64,000 nucleotides of DNA from Delftia acidovorans (GTDB lineage: Bacteria > Pseudomonadota > Gammaproteobacteria > Burkholderiales > Burkholderiaceae_C), in the NCBI GenBank assembly GCA_031286585.1, contig JAITUC010000004.1, positions 62,001-126,000 on the forward strand. The letters run 5' to 3'. Below the pieces are notes generated by a model that made no database searches, was not told the DNA's origin, and saw nothing but the letters and a program-made list of their open reading frames with translations. A program made the position numbers and the translations under genes. This document shows, piece by piece, positions 18,292 through 26,760 of this stretch. Each line of letters opens with the position of its first letter. Within the stretch, counting starts at the first letter, position 1.

Positions 18292-18704
18292 GAGAGTTGC
18301 TCCAGGATGCGGTTCGGAATTCTTGCGGGGCGCATGGTCGAGCCATCCACCCATCCAATGCGGATAGTGCCTTCGCACAACAGGGGCGGCGGCGCATTGC
18401 CATCGCCGGCGGATGCCAGCAGCGCCTGCTGCCGTATTGTCAGCGAAGCGCGCCCGCTGCTTTGCAGCTCGGCGGTAACAAGGAGTTGGTCATCGAGCCG
18501 GGCCGCCCGCAGGTATTGCAGCTGGGCCTGGGTTACGACAAACATGCCGCCCGTTTGTTCCCGCAGCTGCTGCTGGCCTATGCCCAGGGCCCGCAGCCAT
18601 TCGGTACGGGCACGCTCGAAGAACTTCAGATAGTTGGCGTAGAACACGATGCCGCCGGCATCGGTGTCCTCCCAGTAGACGCGGATGGGAAATTCGAAGG
18701 CCAT
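18288..18704 (-). CDS. ybgC: Acyl-CoA thioesterase YbgC (Tol-Pal associated)
   Basis: A 138-residue hot-dog-fold thioesterase. The catalytic motif WEDTDAGGIVFYANY with Asp15 is at the N terminus, followed by the helix LKFFERARTEWL. YbgC hydrolyses acyl-CoA and associates with phospholipid enzymes. It is almost always the first gene of the tol-pal cluster, and its stop overlaps the tolQ start here. Confidence 0.95.
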   Translation of the reverse strand: MAFEFPIRVYWEDTDAGGIVFYANYLKFFERARTEWLRALGIGQQQLREQTGGMFVVTQAQLQYLRAARLDDQLLVTAELQSSGRASLTIRQQALLASAGDGNAPPPLLCEGTIRIGWVDGSTMRPARIPNRILEQLS

Positions 18705-18716
18705 GTGCGGCAGGCC

Positions 18717-19901
18717 TCAGGCCAGCAGGCGCTGCAGGCGGCGCACGGCCTCCTGCAGCTGTTCCATGGAGTTGGCCGTGGAAAAGCGCACGAAGTCGGC
18801 GGTCTCGAACGTGCCGAAGTCGCGGCCCGGCGTGATGGCCAGGTGGGCGCGCTCCATGACGGCGTAGGCGAAGTCCCAGCTGCCCTTGACGCCGAGCCTG
18901 GCGGCAGCGGCGCGGCAGTCGGCCCATGCGTAGAAGGCTCCGTCGGGCTGCACGGGCACGGGCAGGCCCAGGGCCTCGAGCGCAGGGATGAAGAAGTCGC
19001 GCCGGGCCTTGAATTCGGCGCGGCGGCGTTCGTACTCGGCAATGGACTCGGGCTCGAAGCAGGCCAGGGCGGCGCGCTGCGAGACGGTGCTGGCGCAGAT
19101 GAAGAGGTTCTGCGCCACGCGCTCGACCACGGGCACCATGGCCTCGGGCACCACCATCCAGCCCAGGCGCCAGCCCGTCATGTTGAAGTACTTGCTGAAG
19201 CTGTTGATGCTGATCACGTCCTCGCCCAGCTCCAGCGCGGTCTGGCCGAAGGCGTCGTCATGCGACAGGCCCAGGTAGATCTCGTCGATGATGGTCAGCC
19301 CGCCCCGGGCGCGCACCACCTCGAGGATGCGGCGCAGCTCGGCCGGCGCGATCGAGGTGCCGGTGGGGTTGGAGGGCGAGGCCAGCAGCACGCCGCGCGT
19401 GTGCTCGTTCCAGGCGGCCTCGACCTTGTCGGCGCTCAGCTGGTAGCGTTCGGCCGCCGTGGTCGGCACCATCACGGCCCGGCCTTCCGCAGCACTCACG
19501 AAGTGGCGGTTGCAGGGATAGCTGGGGTCGGGCATGAGGATTTCGTCGCCCGCGTCGATGGTGGCCAGGCAGGCCAGCTGCAGCGCGGCCGAGGCGCCGG
19601 CCGTGACCACGATGCGCCGCGCCGGCACATCCACGCCGAAGCGCTGCGCATACCAGTGGCTGATGCGCTCGCGCAGCTGGGGCAGGCCCAGGGCCGGCGT
19701 GTACTGCGTGGCGCCGTCCTGCACGGCACGGGCTGCGGCCTCCTGCACCAGCGGGGGCGCGGTGAAGTCGGGCTCGCCGATGTTCAGGAAGATCATCGGC
19801 GTGTCGCTGTCCGCGCAGCCGCGCGCCATCTCCTGCGCCGCCTTGGCGATCTCCATCACGTAAAAGGGCTCAATGCGGTCGGCGCGGGTCGAAAACTTCA
19901 T
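18717..19901 (-). CDS. Class I/II pyridoxal-phosphate aminotransferase
   Basis: A 394-residue fold-type I aminotransferase. PLP lysine is Lys237 in NSFSKYFNMTGWRLGW. The NPTG substrate loop (about 178-181) and the DEIY aspartate block are present. It sits 12 bases upstream of ybgC in the same transcription unit, a frequent arrangement in Burkholderiales. Its amino donor and acceptor are not evident; aspartate or alanine/valine-type aminotransferases share this layout. The start is the ATG at 19901, since upstream residues look like untranslated leader. Confidence 0.9.
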   Translation of the reverse strand: MKFSTRADRIEPFYVMEIAKAAQEMARGCADSDTPMIFLNIGEPDFTAPPLVQEAAARAVQDGATQYTPALGLPQLRERISHWYAQRFGVDVPARRIVVTAGASAALQLACLATIDAGDEILMPDPSYPCNRHFVSAAEGRAVMVPTTAAERYQLSADKVEAAWNEHTRGVLLASPSNPTGTSIAPAELRRILEVVRARGGLTIIDEIYLGLSHDDAFGQTALELGEDVISINSFSKYFNMTGWRLGWMVVPEAMVPVVERVAQNLFICASTVSQRAALACFEPESIAEYERRRAEFKARRDFFIPALEALGLPVPVQPDGAFYAWADCRAAAARLGVKGSWDFAYAVMERAHLAITPGRDFGTFETADFVRFSTANSMEQLQEAVRRLQRLLA

Positions 19902-20005
19902 GACGGGTGAAATCCTGGAAGAGGCGCCCGCGCCCGGCAGGCGCGGGCGGGCCATGGATGGCCGGATGCGGCGGGGCCTGTGCCCCGAAGACCCGAGGCG
20001 CGGCG

Positions 20006-20644
20006 TCAGCCGGCGGCCTGGTCGGCAGCGTCGTCTGCTGCTGCGTCCGTGGCGGCGTCTGCTGCCGCGTCGGTGGCCGTGCCTGCCTTGGTGGCAGCGG
20101 GCTGCGCAGGCGCGGAGCCCTTGGCCGCACGGTCATGCTCGACTTCGGCCGCGCGCAGCGTGGGCGCCAGGCCGTTGAGCACGGCGTTCACGTATTTGTG
20201 GCCATCGGTGCCGCCGAATTCCTTGGCGAGCTCGATGCACTCGTTGAGCACCACGCGCCAGGGCACGTCGGGGCAGTGCTGGAATTCATACACGCCGATC
20301 CACATGCTGGCGTGCTCGATGGGCGAGATCTCGGCCATGGTGCGGTCCAGCTTGGGCGCGATCAGCGCATCCAGGTCCACCTGGGAGTTGATGCAGCCGC
20401 GCAGCAGCGCGTCGTAGTGCACCGAGTCGGCCTTGTGAAAGCCGGACAGGTCGCGCGTGAAGCGGTCGATGGCCTCCACGTCGTTGCCGCCCACCAGGTG
20501 CTGGTACAGCGCCTGCAGCGCGAATTCACGCGCGCGGCTGCGGTTGGACTTGGAGGCGGCCTTGCGCGCGCCGGTGCTGGTCAGGCCGCTGCGGCTTTGA
20601 CGGGGAGGGCGGCCCGAGGCCGGTGTGGAATGTTCGTCGCTCAT
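20006..20644 (-). CDS. nusB: Transcription antitermination factor NusB
   Basis: A 212-residue NusB, which with NusE binds boxA RNA for rRNA antitermination. The all-helical core runs from about residue 37 to 170 ([20 protein letters not shown] to [17 protein letters not shown]). It has a Ser/Arg-rich lead of ~36 residues and an unusual C-terminal tail of ~40 residues, Ala/Asp/Thr-rich ([17 protein letters not shown]), absent from standard ~140-165-residue NusB. Its start overlaps the ribH stop (ATGA). Confidence 0.94.
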   Translation of the reverse strand: MSDEHSTPASGRPPRQSRSGLTSTGARKAASKSNRSRAREFALQALYQHLVGGNDVEAIDRFTRDLSGFHKADSVHYDALLRGCINSQVDLDALIAPKLDRTMAEISPIEHASMWIGVYEFQHCPDVPWRVVLNECIELAKEFGGTDGHKYVNAVLNGLAPTLRAAEVEHDRAAKGSAPAQPAATKAGTATDAAADAATDAAADDAADQAAG

Positions 20645-21111
20645 GTTCGGGCTATGGTTTGGAGCAGGTTGGCCATCTCCACGGCGACCCGGGCCGCGTC
20701 GCGTCCCTTTTCGGTCTGGCGCGCGATGGCCTGCTCCGTGTTCTCGGTGGTGATGATCGCGTTGGCGATCGGCAGCTGGTAGTCCAGGGCCAGGCGCGTG
20801 ACGCCCGCGCCCGATTCGTTGGCCACCAGCTCGAAGTGGTATGTCTCCCCACGGATGATGCAGCCCAGCGCCACCAGGGCGTCGTACCGGTCGGACTCGG
20901 CCATCGCCTGCAGCGCCACGGGCACTTCCAGGGCGCCGGGCACGGTGACGTGGTCGATGTTTCCGGCCTGCACGCCCAGGGCCAGCAGCTCTTCGCGGCA
21001 GGCCTGGGTCAGGCTGTTGGTGATGCTTTCATTGAAGCGGGCCTGGACGATGCCGACGCGCAGCTGCGCGCCGTCGAGGTTCTGGGCCTGGCCCTTTTCT
21101 GCGTTCAACAT
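20641..21111 (-). CDS. ribH: 6,7-dimethyl-8-ribityllumazine synthase
   Basis: A 156-residue lumazine synthase, the penultimate riboflavin enzyme, which condenses the ribitylamino-pyrimidine with 3,4-dihydroxy-2-butanone 4-phosphate. Family motifs are [16 protein letters not shown], the [17 protein letters not shown] block with its catalytic histidine, and [13 protein letters not shown]. It lies three bases after ribBA and overlaps nusB, so the three form one coupled unit. Confidence 0.95.
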   Translation of the reverse strand: MLNAEKGQAQNLDGAQLRVGIVQARFNESITNSLTQACREELLALGVQAGNIDHVTVPGALEVPVALQAMAESDRYDALVALGCIIRGETYHFELVANESGAGVTRLALDYQLPIANAIITTENTEQAIARQTEKGRDAARVAVEMANLLQTIART

Positions 21112-21114
21112 TTC

Positions 21115-22236
21115 TTATTCCTTGGGGATGTAGCCGCTGATTTCGAGGCCGTAGCCGGCCATGCTGGGCAGGCGGCGCGGCTGGCCCATGAGCTGCATGC
21201 GCTGCACGCCGCATTCGCGCAGGATCTGCGCGCCCACGCCATAGGTGCGCAGGTCCATGCGGCCGCGCTCGGGGGCCTGGGCGGCTCGGGCGCTTCCGTC
21301 GAACTGGGCCATCAGCTGGTCGCCGGTCTCGCCGCAGTTGAGCAGCACGGCCACGCCGTGGCCCTGGCGGGCGATGTATTCGAGGCTGGAGTCCAGGCTC
21401 CAGGAGTGCAGTGTGCGGCCGGTCTCCAGCGCATCCAGCACGGACAGCGGCTCGTGCACGCGCACGGGCACGGGGGTGTCGGCATCCCACTGGCCCTTGA
21501 CCAGGGCCAGGTGCACGGATTGGCTGGGCAGGTCGCGGAAGGCATGGGCGATGAACTCGCCATGCGCCGTCTGCAGGGGGCGCGTGCCGGCCTTGCTGAG
21601 CAGGGATTCGTTGCGGCTGCGGTACTGGATGAGGTCGGCGATGGTGCCTATCTTCAGGCCGTGCTCGGCCGCGAACAGCTGCAGGTCGGGCAGGCGAGCC
21701 ATGGTGCCGTCGTCCTTCATGATCTCGCAGATCACGGCGGCGGGGCTGCAGCCTGCCAGGGCGGCGAAGTCGCAGCCGGCCTCGGTGTGGCCGGCGCGCA
21801 TGAGAACGCCGCCATCGACGGCCTGCAGCGGGAAGATGTGGCCGGGCTGGACCAGATCCGTGGGCTTGGAGTCCCGGGCCACGGCGGCCTGCACGGTGCG
21901 CGCGCGGTCGGCGGCGGAGATGCCGGTGGTCACGCCCTCGGCAGCTTCGATGGAGACGGTGAAGGCCGTGCTGTACACGGTGCCGTTACGCGCGGCCATG
22001 GGCGGCAGCTTCAGGTATTCGCAGCGCTCGCGCGTGAGCGTCAGGCAGATCAGGCCGCGGCCGAAGCGCGCCATGAAGTTGATCGCCTCGGGGGTGACAT
22101 GGTCGGCGGCCAGCACCAGGTCGCCTTCGTTCTCGCGGTCTTCCTCGTCGACGAGGATGACCATGCGGCCCGCGCGCATGTCGGCAATGATGTCTTCCAC
22201 CGGCGAGATGGGCACGGGGGACGTGGAGTTGTTCAT
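21115..22236 (-). CDS. ribBA: RibB-type DHBP synthase with degenerate GTP cyclohydrolase II domain
   Basis: A 373-residue two-domain protein. Residues ~8-205 are a complete 3,4-dihydroxy-2-butanone-4-phosphate synthase ([23 protein letters not shown]), making the four-carbon riboflavin precursor. Residues ~206-373 have the GTP cyclohydrolase II fold, but the zinc site is lost. Where active enzymes have three cysteines (SECLTGD...LRCDCG), this one reads [18 protein letters not shown] with none. It therefore probably supplies only RibB activity, as described for RibBX-type proteins; a separate ribA should exist elsewhere. The start is the ATG at 22236. No FMN riboswitch is visible upstream. Confidence 0.9.
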   Translation of the reverse strand: MNNSTSPVPISPVEDIIADMRAGRMVILVDEEDRENEGDLVLAADHVTPEAINFMARFGRGLICLTLTRERCEYLKLPPMAARNGTVYSTAFTVSIEAAEGVTTGISAADRARTVQAAVARDSKPTDLVQPGHIFPLQAVDGGVLMRAGHTEAGCDFAALAGCSPAAVICEIMKDDGTMARLPDLQLFAAEHGLKIGTIADLIQYRSRNESLLSKAGTRPLQTAHGEFIAHAFRDLPSQSVHLALVKGQWDADTPVPVRVHEPLSVLDALETGRTLHSWSLDSSLEYIARQGHGVAVLLNCGETGDQLMAQFDGSARAAQAPERGRMDLRTYGVGAQILRECGVQRMQLMGQPRRLPSMAGYGLEISGYIPKE

Positions 22237-22448
22237 GGAGTGCCTTCTGGAGGAGCCGGGTCGTGCGGACGGGGCGCGGCACACGCGCCGGCTCCCTCGG
22301 CCTGGCAGGCGTCAGAAGTGGGCTTCCAAAGAACGTGTGGCGCGGCGCAGCCGCTGTCGGCAATCGGCATGACCCGGAATGACCTTGCGAAAGCGCACAT
22401 TCTATTCCAGCGGCCACCGGCCGCAGGCGGCGCGGGCTTTGGCCGGAT

Positions 22449-22787
22449 TCAGGGGCCGGGGTCCTGCAGCACCACATCGCCTTCGGGATAGGCGATGCAG
22501 GGCAGCACGCAGCCCTCGGCCCGCTCCTCGCGCGTCACGCCCGGCCATTCGATCTCGTAGCGCACGCTGCCCGAGACCAGCTGCCCGATGCAGGTGCGGC
22601 AGGTGCCGTTGCGGCAGGAACTGGGCCAGTCCACGCCGCCCTGCTCCAGCGAATGCAGCAGCGGCTGGTCGGCCCAGGCATCGACCTGCAGGCCGCTGGG
22701 CGTGAGGCGTGCGGTGAAGAAGGGCGGGGAAAAAGGGGAGGGGGCGGAGGGAGATGGGGGGGAAGAGGTGGGGGAGTCCTGGCTCAT
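22449..22787 (-). CDS. Small [2Fe-2S] ferredoxin-type protein
   Basis: A 112-residue protein with a plant-type [2Fe-2S] domain. The cluster ligands are Cys58, Cys63 and Cys66 in SSCRNGTCRTC plus Cys97 in GCVLPC. The first 22 residues are a Ser/Pro tract. It is an electron carrier for an unknown partner. It precedes ribBA on the same strand with ~210 bases between them, so it may be transcribed alone. The start is the ATG at 22787; a longer frame would include A+T-rich intergenic DNA. Confidence 0.85.
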   Translation of the reverse strand: MSQDSPTSSPPSPSAPSPFSPPFFTARLTPSGLQVDAWADQPLLHSLEQGGVDWPSSCRNGTCRTCIGQLVSGSVRYEIEWPGVTREERAEGCVLPCIAYPEGDVVLQDPGP

Positions 22788-22863
22788 GGGCGTCTGCTTT
22801 GGATGGGATCTGCCGAGCCTGCATTTGTATGCGATACGGAGCGGGTCCGGAATTGCGAGGTTT

Positions 22864-22911
22864 GCCTGTTTTTTAATCAATCGCAGGGCTTGTATTTCAA
22901 ATCAATGACTT
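22864..22911 (+). repeat. 48-bp intergenic repeat, copy A
   Basis: It begins GCCTGTTTTTTAATCAA and ends AAATCAATGACTT. A copy of equal length at 23037-23084 shares the first 13 and nearly all of the last 13 bases, with a divergent middle. It sits in a 620-base stretch with no gene. Confidence 0.6.
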
Positions 22912-23036
22912 AAGCGCGAAATCAGGCCCTTGCAGCCGCTTGTCCACATGCTTGTCCAGTCCGAATGGGGGTAAATGCGTACATGCGGGTTGCGCGGTGG
23001 ATAAGCGGGGCGGGGCCCGAAAATCCGGGGTCTTCT

Positions 23037-23084
23037 GCCTGTTTTTTAAGCGGATCGCCTGTTTTTCTTTTGAATCAATGACTT
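23037..23084 (+). repeat. 48-bp intergenic repeat, copy B
   Basis: Second direct copy, 173 bases after copy A and of the same length. It starts GCCTGTTTTTTAA and ends GAATCAATGACTT. Its left edge (TCTGCCTGTTTTTTAAGCG) recurs with one change at 35549-35567. Confidence 0.6.
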
Positions 23085-23169
23085 GTGTGGCTTATCCAGC
23101 CCGCTGTGAAAGTTGTTCACAAGATTGTTCAGGGTGAGACGGGATAAGTCGGGCAGGCGACTTGTGGAT

Positions 23170-23186
23170 TTGATTAAAAAACAGGC
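23170..23186 (-). repeat. Inverted partial copy of the intergenic repeat
   Basis: The minus strand reads GCCTGTTTTTTAATCAA, identical to the first 17 bases of copy A, in the opposite orientation. Confidence 0.6.
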
Positions 23187-23411
23187 AAAAGAAAAAAACC
23201 AATTCAAAACAACGGCTTGGATCACCAGTCCCGGGCCAGCACATGGTTGTCCACAGGCTTGTCACGCAATGGTGGGGACAAGGCCGGCGGACCTGCCGCA
23301 GTCGCTTGGGCAACCGGAATGAAGGCGGCATCCGTCTACATTGCTGGGTGACCGGCGCCCTGCCATCCGGCGGGCGCAGCCGGCATCCAATGCAACAAAG
23401 GGAGCATCTCC

Positions 23412-24320
23412 ATGGCGATTGAATTTGAAGGCCGCGTGGCCATCGTGACGGGGGCCGGGGGCGGCCTGGGGCGCCTGCATGCGCTGGCGCTGGCGGCGCG
23501 CGGCGCCAAGGTGCTGGTCAATGACCTGGGCGGCGCGGTCGATGGCAGCGGCGGTTCGGCCACGGCGGCCCAGGCCGTGGTGGACGAGATCCGCGCGGCG
23601 GGCGGCGAGGCGCTGGCCAATGGCGCATCGGTCACCGACTTCGAGGCCGTTCAGGCCATGGTGCAGCAGGCCGTCGATGCCTGGGGCCGCGTGGACATCC
23701 TGGTCAACAACGCCGGCATCCTGCGCGACAAGAGCTTCGCCAAGATGGACATGGATGATTTCCGCCTGGTGGTGGAAGTGCACCTGATGGGGGCCGCGCA
23801 TTGCTGCAAGGCCGTGTGGCCGCACATGCAGGCGCAGAACTACGGGCGCATCGTGATGACCACGTCGTCCACGGGCCTGTATGGCAACTTTGGCCAGGCC
23901 AACTACGGCGCGGCCAAGCTGGCCCAGGTCGGCCTCATGCAGACGCTGGCGATCGAAGGCGCCAAGCACGGCATCCACGTGAATGCGCTGGCCCCCACGG
24001 CGGCCACGCGCATGACCGAAGGCCTGATGCCCGAGGCCGTGCTGGCCGCGCTCCGGCCCGAGGCCGTGGTGCCCGCCATGCTAGTGCTGGCGCACGAAAG
24101 TGCGCCCACACGTACCACGCTGTGCGCTGGAGCGGGCGGCTTCGAGGCGGCCTTCATCACGCTGACCGAAGGCGTGTATCTGGGCCAGGGTGATCAGGTG
24201 CCGGAGCAACTGGCTGCGCAACTGTCCCAGGTGCTGGACCGCAGCCGCGAACAGGTGCCTGCCAGCGGCGCCGCGCAGGGCACGCTGGAGGTGGGCAAGG
24301 CCATGGCCGCTGCCCGTTGA
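23412..24320 (+). CDS. SDR-family 3-hydroxyacyl-CoA dehydrogenase-like oxidoreductase
   Basis: A 302-residue short-chain dehydrogenase. The N-terminal Rossmann motif is TGAGGGLGR with the NDLGGAVDG loop. The catalytic serine is in TTSSTGLYG, and Tyr/Lys are in YGAAK. The NDLGG insert and the ~50-residue C-terminal extension match the dehydrogenase part of multifunctional beta-oxidation enzymes (MFE-2 type), so an acyl-CoA or sterol-like substrate is likely (inference). Start at ATG 23412, 6 bases after AGGGAGC. It is flanked by long non-coding DNA and is probably monocistronic. Confidence 0.88.
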   Translation: MAIEFEGRVAIVTGAGGGLGRLHALALAARGAKVLVNDLGGAVDGSGGSATAAQAVVDEIRAAGGEALANGASVTDFEAVQAMVQQAVDAWGRVDILVNNAGILRDKSFAKMDMDDFRLVVEVHLMGAAHCCKAVWPHMQAQNYGRIVMTTSSTGLYGNFGQANYGAAKLAQVGLMQTLAIEGAKHGIHVNALAPTAATRMTEGLMPEAVLAALRPEAVVPAMLVLAHESAPTRTTLCAGAGGFEAAFITLTEGVYLGQGDQVPEQLAAQLSQVLDRSREQVPASGAAQGTLEVGKAMAAAR

Positions 24321-24366
24321 TGAAGCGGGGCAGGGCAGCGCCGGGCGGCGGCCCCGCCGCGTGCCG

Positions 24367-24404
24367 GCCTGCCCTTGCCCGGCGTCAAGACGGGCCGGGC
24401 AGGC
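24367..24404 (+). terminator. Possible terminator hairpin after the SDR gene
   Basis: GCCTGCCC (24367-24374) pairs with GGGCAGGC (24397-24404), with an inner CCCG/CGGG pair. No T run follows, so termination here is uncertain. The rest of the 278-base gap before gshA shows nothing recognisable. Confidence 0.35.
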
Positions 24405-24598
24405 GGGCGAAACTCTGACATATTCCTTTCGCCCGCGGCGATGCCATGCGAGGCAACAGGCCAAAACGCGTGGTTAAGCGGACAGGCGCCATCGCGTTTC
24501 CTGCCGTTTCTCTATCATTCGGCGTCCGGGTCGGGTCCGCCGGGAATCCTGGTGGTTTCCGTGTGGGCCGGTGCCCATCAACGAATCGGTAAACAAGA

Positions 24599-26128
24599 AT
24601 GAAAACATCGCAGGCATCCATGGCGGTTCCCGATCCCGAGCGGCTCAAGGGCATACGCCGTGGCATAGAAAAGGAGGGCCTGCGCGTGCTGCCTTCCGGC
24701 AGCCTGGCGCTGACGCCGCATCCCCTGGCACTGGGCTCGGCGCTCACGCATCCGCACATCACCACCGACTACAGCGAATCGCAGATCGAGCTGATCACGG
24801 GCGCGCGCCTGGGCGTGCAGGAATGCCTGGACGAGCTGGTGCAGATCCACCAGTTCGTGCTGCGCAGCCTGCGCGATGCGGGCGGCGAGATGCTGTGGTC
24901 GTCCAGCATGCCCTGCCAACTGCCCACGGACGAGACGATTCCGCTGGCGCGCTATGGCTCCTCGCATTCGGGCCGCTCCAAGAGCGTGTACCGCATGGGC
25001 CTGGGCCATCGCTATGGCCGGCGCATGCAGACCATCTCGGGCATCCACTACAACTGGTCGCTGCCCGGCGTGGCCAGCGAGCAGTATTTCTCGCTGATCC
25101 GCAATTTCCGGCGCCATGCCTTCGTGCTGCTGTACCTGTATGGCGCATCGCCCGCGCTGTGTCCCTGTTTCGTCGAGGGGCGCGAGCATGGCCTGCAGCC
25201 GCTGGGCGATACGGGCCAGGCGCTGTACCTGCCCCATGCCACCTCGCTGCGCATGGGCCGCCTGGGCTACCAGAGCGATGCGCAGGCCAGCATCAACGTC
25301 AGCTACAACGGCCTGGAAGGCTATGCGAATTCGCTGTATGAGGCGCTGACCCATCCCTACCCGGCCTACGAGATGCTGGGCGTGCGCAATCCGGGCGGTG
25401 ACTACAACCAGCTGGGCACGGGCCTGCTGCAGATCGAGAACGAGTTCTACGGCACCATCCGCCCCAAGCGCACCGTCAGCCGTGGCGAGCGCCCGCTGCA
25501 TGCCCTGCGCGAGCGCGGCGTGGAGTATGTGGAAGTGCGCCTGATGGACCTCGATCCCTTCGAGGACGTAGGCATTGCCGCCCCCACCATGCGCATGCTC
25601 GACGTGTTCCTGCTGCACTGCCTGAATGCCGACAGCCCGCCCGATACGCCGGCCGAGATCGCCGAACTCAAGCACAACCAGCACCTGACCGCCGAGCGCG
25701 GCCGCGAGCCCGGCCTGCAGCTGGTGCGCGCGGGCCGCGAGGTGCCGCTGCGCGACTGGGCCCATGAAGTGCTGGACCAGTGCCGCCCCTATGCCCAGGC
25801 GCTGGACAGCACGCACGGCACGCAGGATTACAGTGCCGCCCTGGCCCAGGCGCTGGAGCGCCTGGAGCATCCCGAGCGCACGCCGTCGGCCCATGTGCTG
25901 GACGAGCTGACGGGCGAGTACGGCAACAGCTTCTCGCGCTTCACGCTGGCCCGTTCCGAGCAGGCCCGCGATTCGCTGCTGGCCCTGCCCTGGAGCCAGG
26001 CGCAGCAGCAGCGCTTCGAGCAATGGTCGGCGCAGTCCGTGCAGGACCAGCGCGACATCGAGGCCGCAGACACGCTGTCCTTCGAGGAATGGCGCCTGCG
26101 CTACATGGCGCCCGAGAACCTGCGCTGA
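24599..26128 (+). CDS. gshA: Glutamate-cysteine ligase, type 1
   Basis: A 509-residue enzyme that joins glutamate and cysteine with ATP, the first step of glutathione synthesis in the cytoplasm. It is of the proteobacterial type 1 family. Recognisable blocks are RGIEKEGLRVLPSGSLALTPHP, TTDYSESQIELITG, and SGIHYNWSLP; FSRFTLARSEQARDSLL is near the end. Length fits the family (~520). The ATG at 24599 is used; an ATG at 24620 would remove seven residues. Transcribed alone. Confidence 0.95.
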   Translation: MKTSQASMAVPDPERLKGIRRGIEKEGLRVLPSGSLALTPHPLALGSALTHPHITTDYSESQIELITGARLGVQECLDELVQIHQFVLRSLRDAGGEMLWSSSMPCQLPTDETIPLARYGSSHSGRSKSVYRMGLGHRYGRRMQTISGIHYNWSLPGVASEQYFSLIRNFRRHAFVLLYLYGASPALCPCFVEGREHGLQPLGDTGQALYLPHATSLRMGRLGYQSDAQASINVSYNGLEGYANSLYEALTHPYPAYEMLGVRNPGGDYNQLGTGLLQIENEFYGTIRPKRTVSRGERPLHALRERGVEYVEVRLMDLDPFEDVGIAAPTMRMLDVFLLHCLNADSPPDTPAEIAELKHNQHLTAERGREPGLQLVRAGREVPLRDWAHEVLDQCRPYAQALDSTHGTQDYSAALAQALERLEHPERTPSAHVLDELTGEYGNSFSRFTLARSEQARDSLLALPWSQAQQQRFEQWSAQSVQDQRDIEAADTLSFEEWRLRYMAPENLR

Positions 26129-26135
26129 CCGGGTC

Positions 26136-26348
26136 TCAGCCAGGTCCGCCGCTCAGGGCCTGGCCCGCATCCTCGCACCAGAACAGCACGGCGTCGTAGA
26201 AGCCTTCCCAGACGCAGCCGTTGCAGCCGCGGCCGCAGCAGCTGGTGGGCTGGGGCGGCGCCGGGCGCAGTGCAACGCCCGCAGCCTGCGCGCGCTGCTG
26301 CCACAGCCGGATCTGCGACAGCGCCTGCTCCAGCGGGCCCTGAACCAT
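26136..26348 (-). CDS. Small cysteine-rich oxidoreductase-like domain protein
   Basis: A 70-residue protein with the motif SCCGRGCNGCVWEGFYD (about residues 37-53), which is the signature of the oxidoreductase-like N-terminal domain (the OXLD1-type CC...C..C block). Function is unknown; four close cysteines suggest a metal or redox site. The start is the ATG at 26348, two bases after the stop of the membrane-protein gene upstream, so the two are probably co-transcribed. Its stop is 8 bases from the end of the convergent gshA. Confidence 0.75.
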   Translation of the reverse strand: MVQGPLEQALSQIRLWQQRAQAAGVALRPAPPQPTSCCGRGCNGCVWEGFYDAVLFWCEDAGQALSGGPG

Positions 26349-26350
26349 GC

Positions 26351-26593
26351 TCAGCGCCGCGCCTTGCTGCGGCGCACCGCAAACAGCACGATGAAGGCCG
26401 TGCCCAGCAGCAGGGCGAACCAGCCGACCAGGTACGACTGGGCCATCATCTGCACGATGCCCCCGGGTGCCATGAACTGCGGCGCCAGCAGAATCACCAG
26501 GCCGATCACGGCGCAGGTCACTCCCTTGATCAACAGTTCGATGTCGGCCTTGCGCGAGGCGGAGCGGGAGGAGGGGGTATCGGGCAAGGACAT
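26351..26593 (-). CDS. Small two-helix membrane protein
   Basis: An 80-residue hypothetical protein. After a short polar start (MSLPDTPSSRSASRK) it has two membrane helices, about residues 22-41 and 47-70, ending in a basic RRSKARR tail that should face the cytoplasm. No family is recognised. It is paired with the cysteine-rich gene downstream. The divergent ylqF gene starts 167 bases away. Confidence 0.65.
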   Translation of the reverse strand: MSLPDTPSSRSASRKADIELLIKGVTCAVIGLVILLAPQFMAPGGIVQMMAQSYLVGWFALLLGTAFIVLFAVRRSKARR

Positions 26594-26760
26594 GGGCGGT
26601 GAGGTGGGGCGTAAAAGCGGGGGACAATTGCGGCTTGCGCAAGAAAGAATGAAGCCTGCGGTTTGCGCTGGGACAAAGCGCGCTGTTCCATCCTGTCTGC
26701 GCAAGCCATGAATTATCCTTGCGCCCCTGCCAGTTCCCCCGTTTCCCAGAAAGTAATCCC

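Larger units (their letters stand above)
22940..23255. other. Cluster of DnaA-box-like sites
   Basis: In 316 bases without any gene there are TTGTCCACA at 22940-22948 and 23247-23255, TTGTTCACA at 23113-23121, TTATCCACC (minus strand, 22996-23004) and TTATCCAGC at 23092-23100. Each differs from the DnaA consensus TTATNCACA by one or two bases. They alternate with A+T-rich repeats. This resembles a DnaA-titration or control locus more than oriC, because dnaA, dnaN, rpmH and parAB are absent. Binding is inferred only. Confidence 0.4.

Noticed and set aside
22237..22448. FMN riboswitch upstream of ribBA
   Set aside because: The conserved RFN segments (such as the GGTGAAATTCC-type core) are not present on the ribBA strand.
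22788..23411. Chromosomal replication origin
   Set aside because: DnaA-like boxes occur, but dnaA, dnaN, rnpA-rpmH and parAB are not nearby; a titration or control site is the safer reading.
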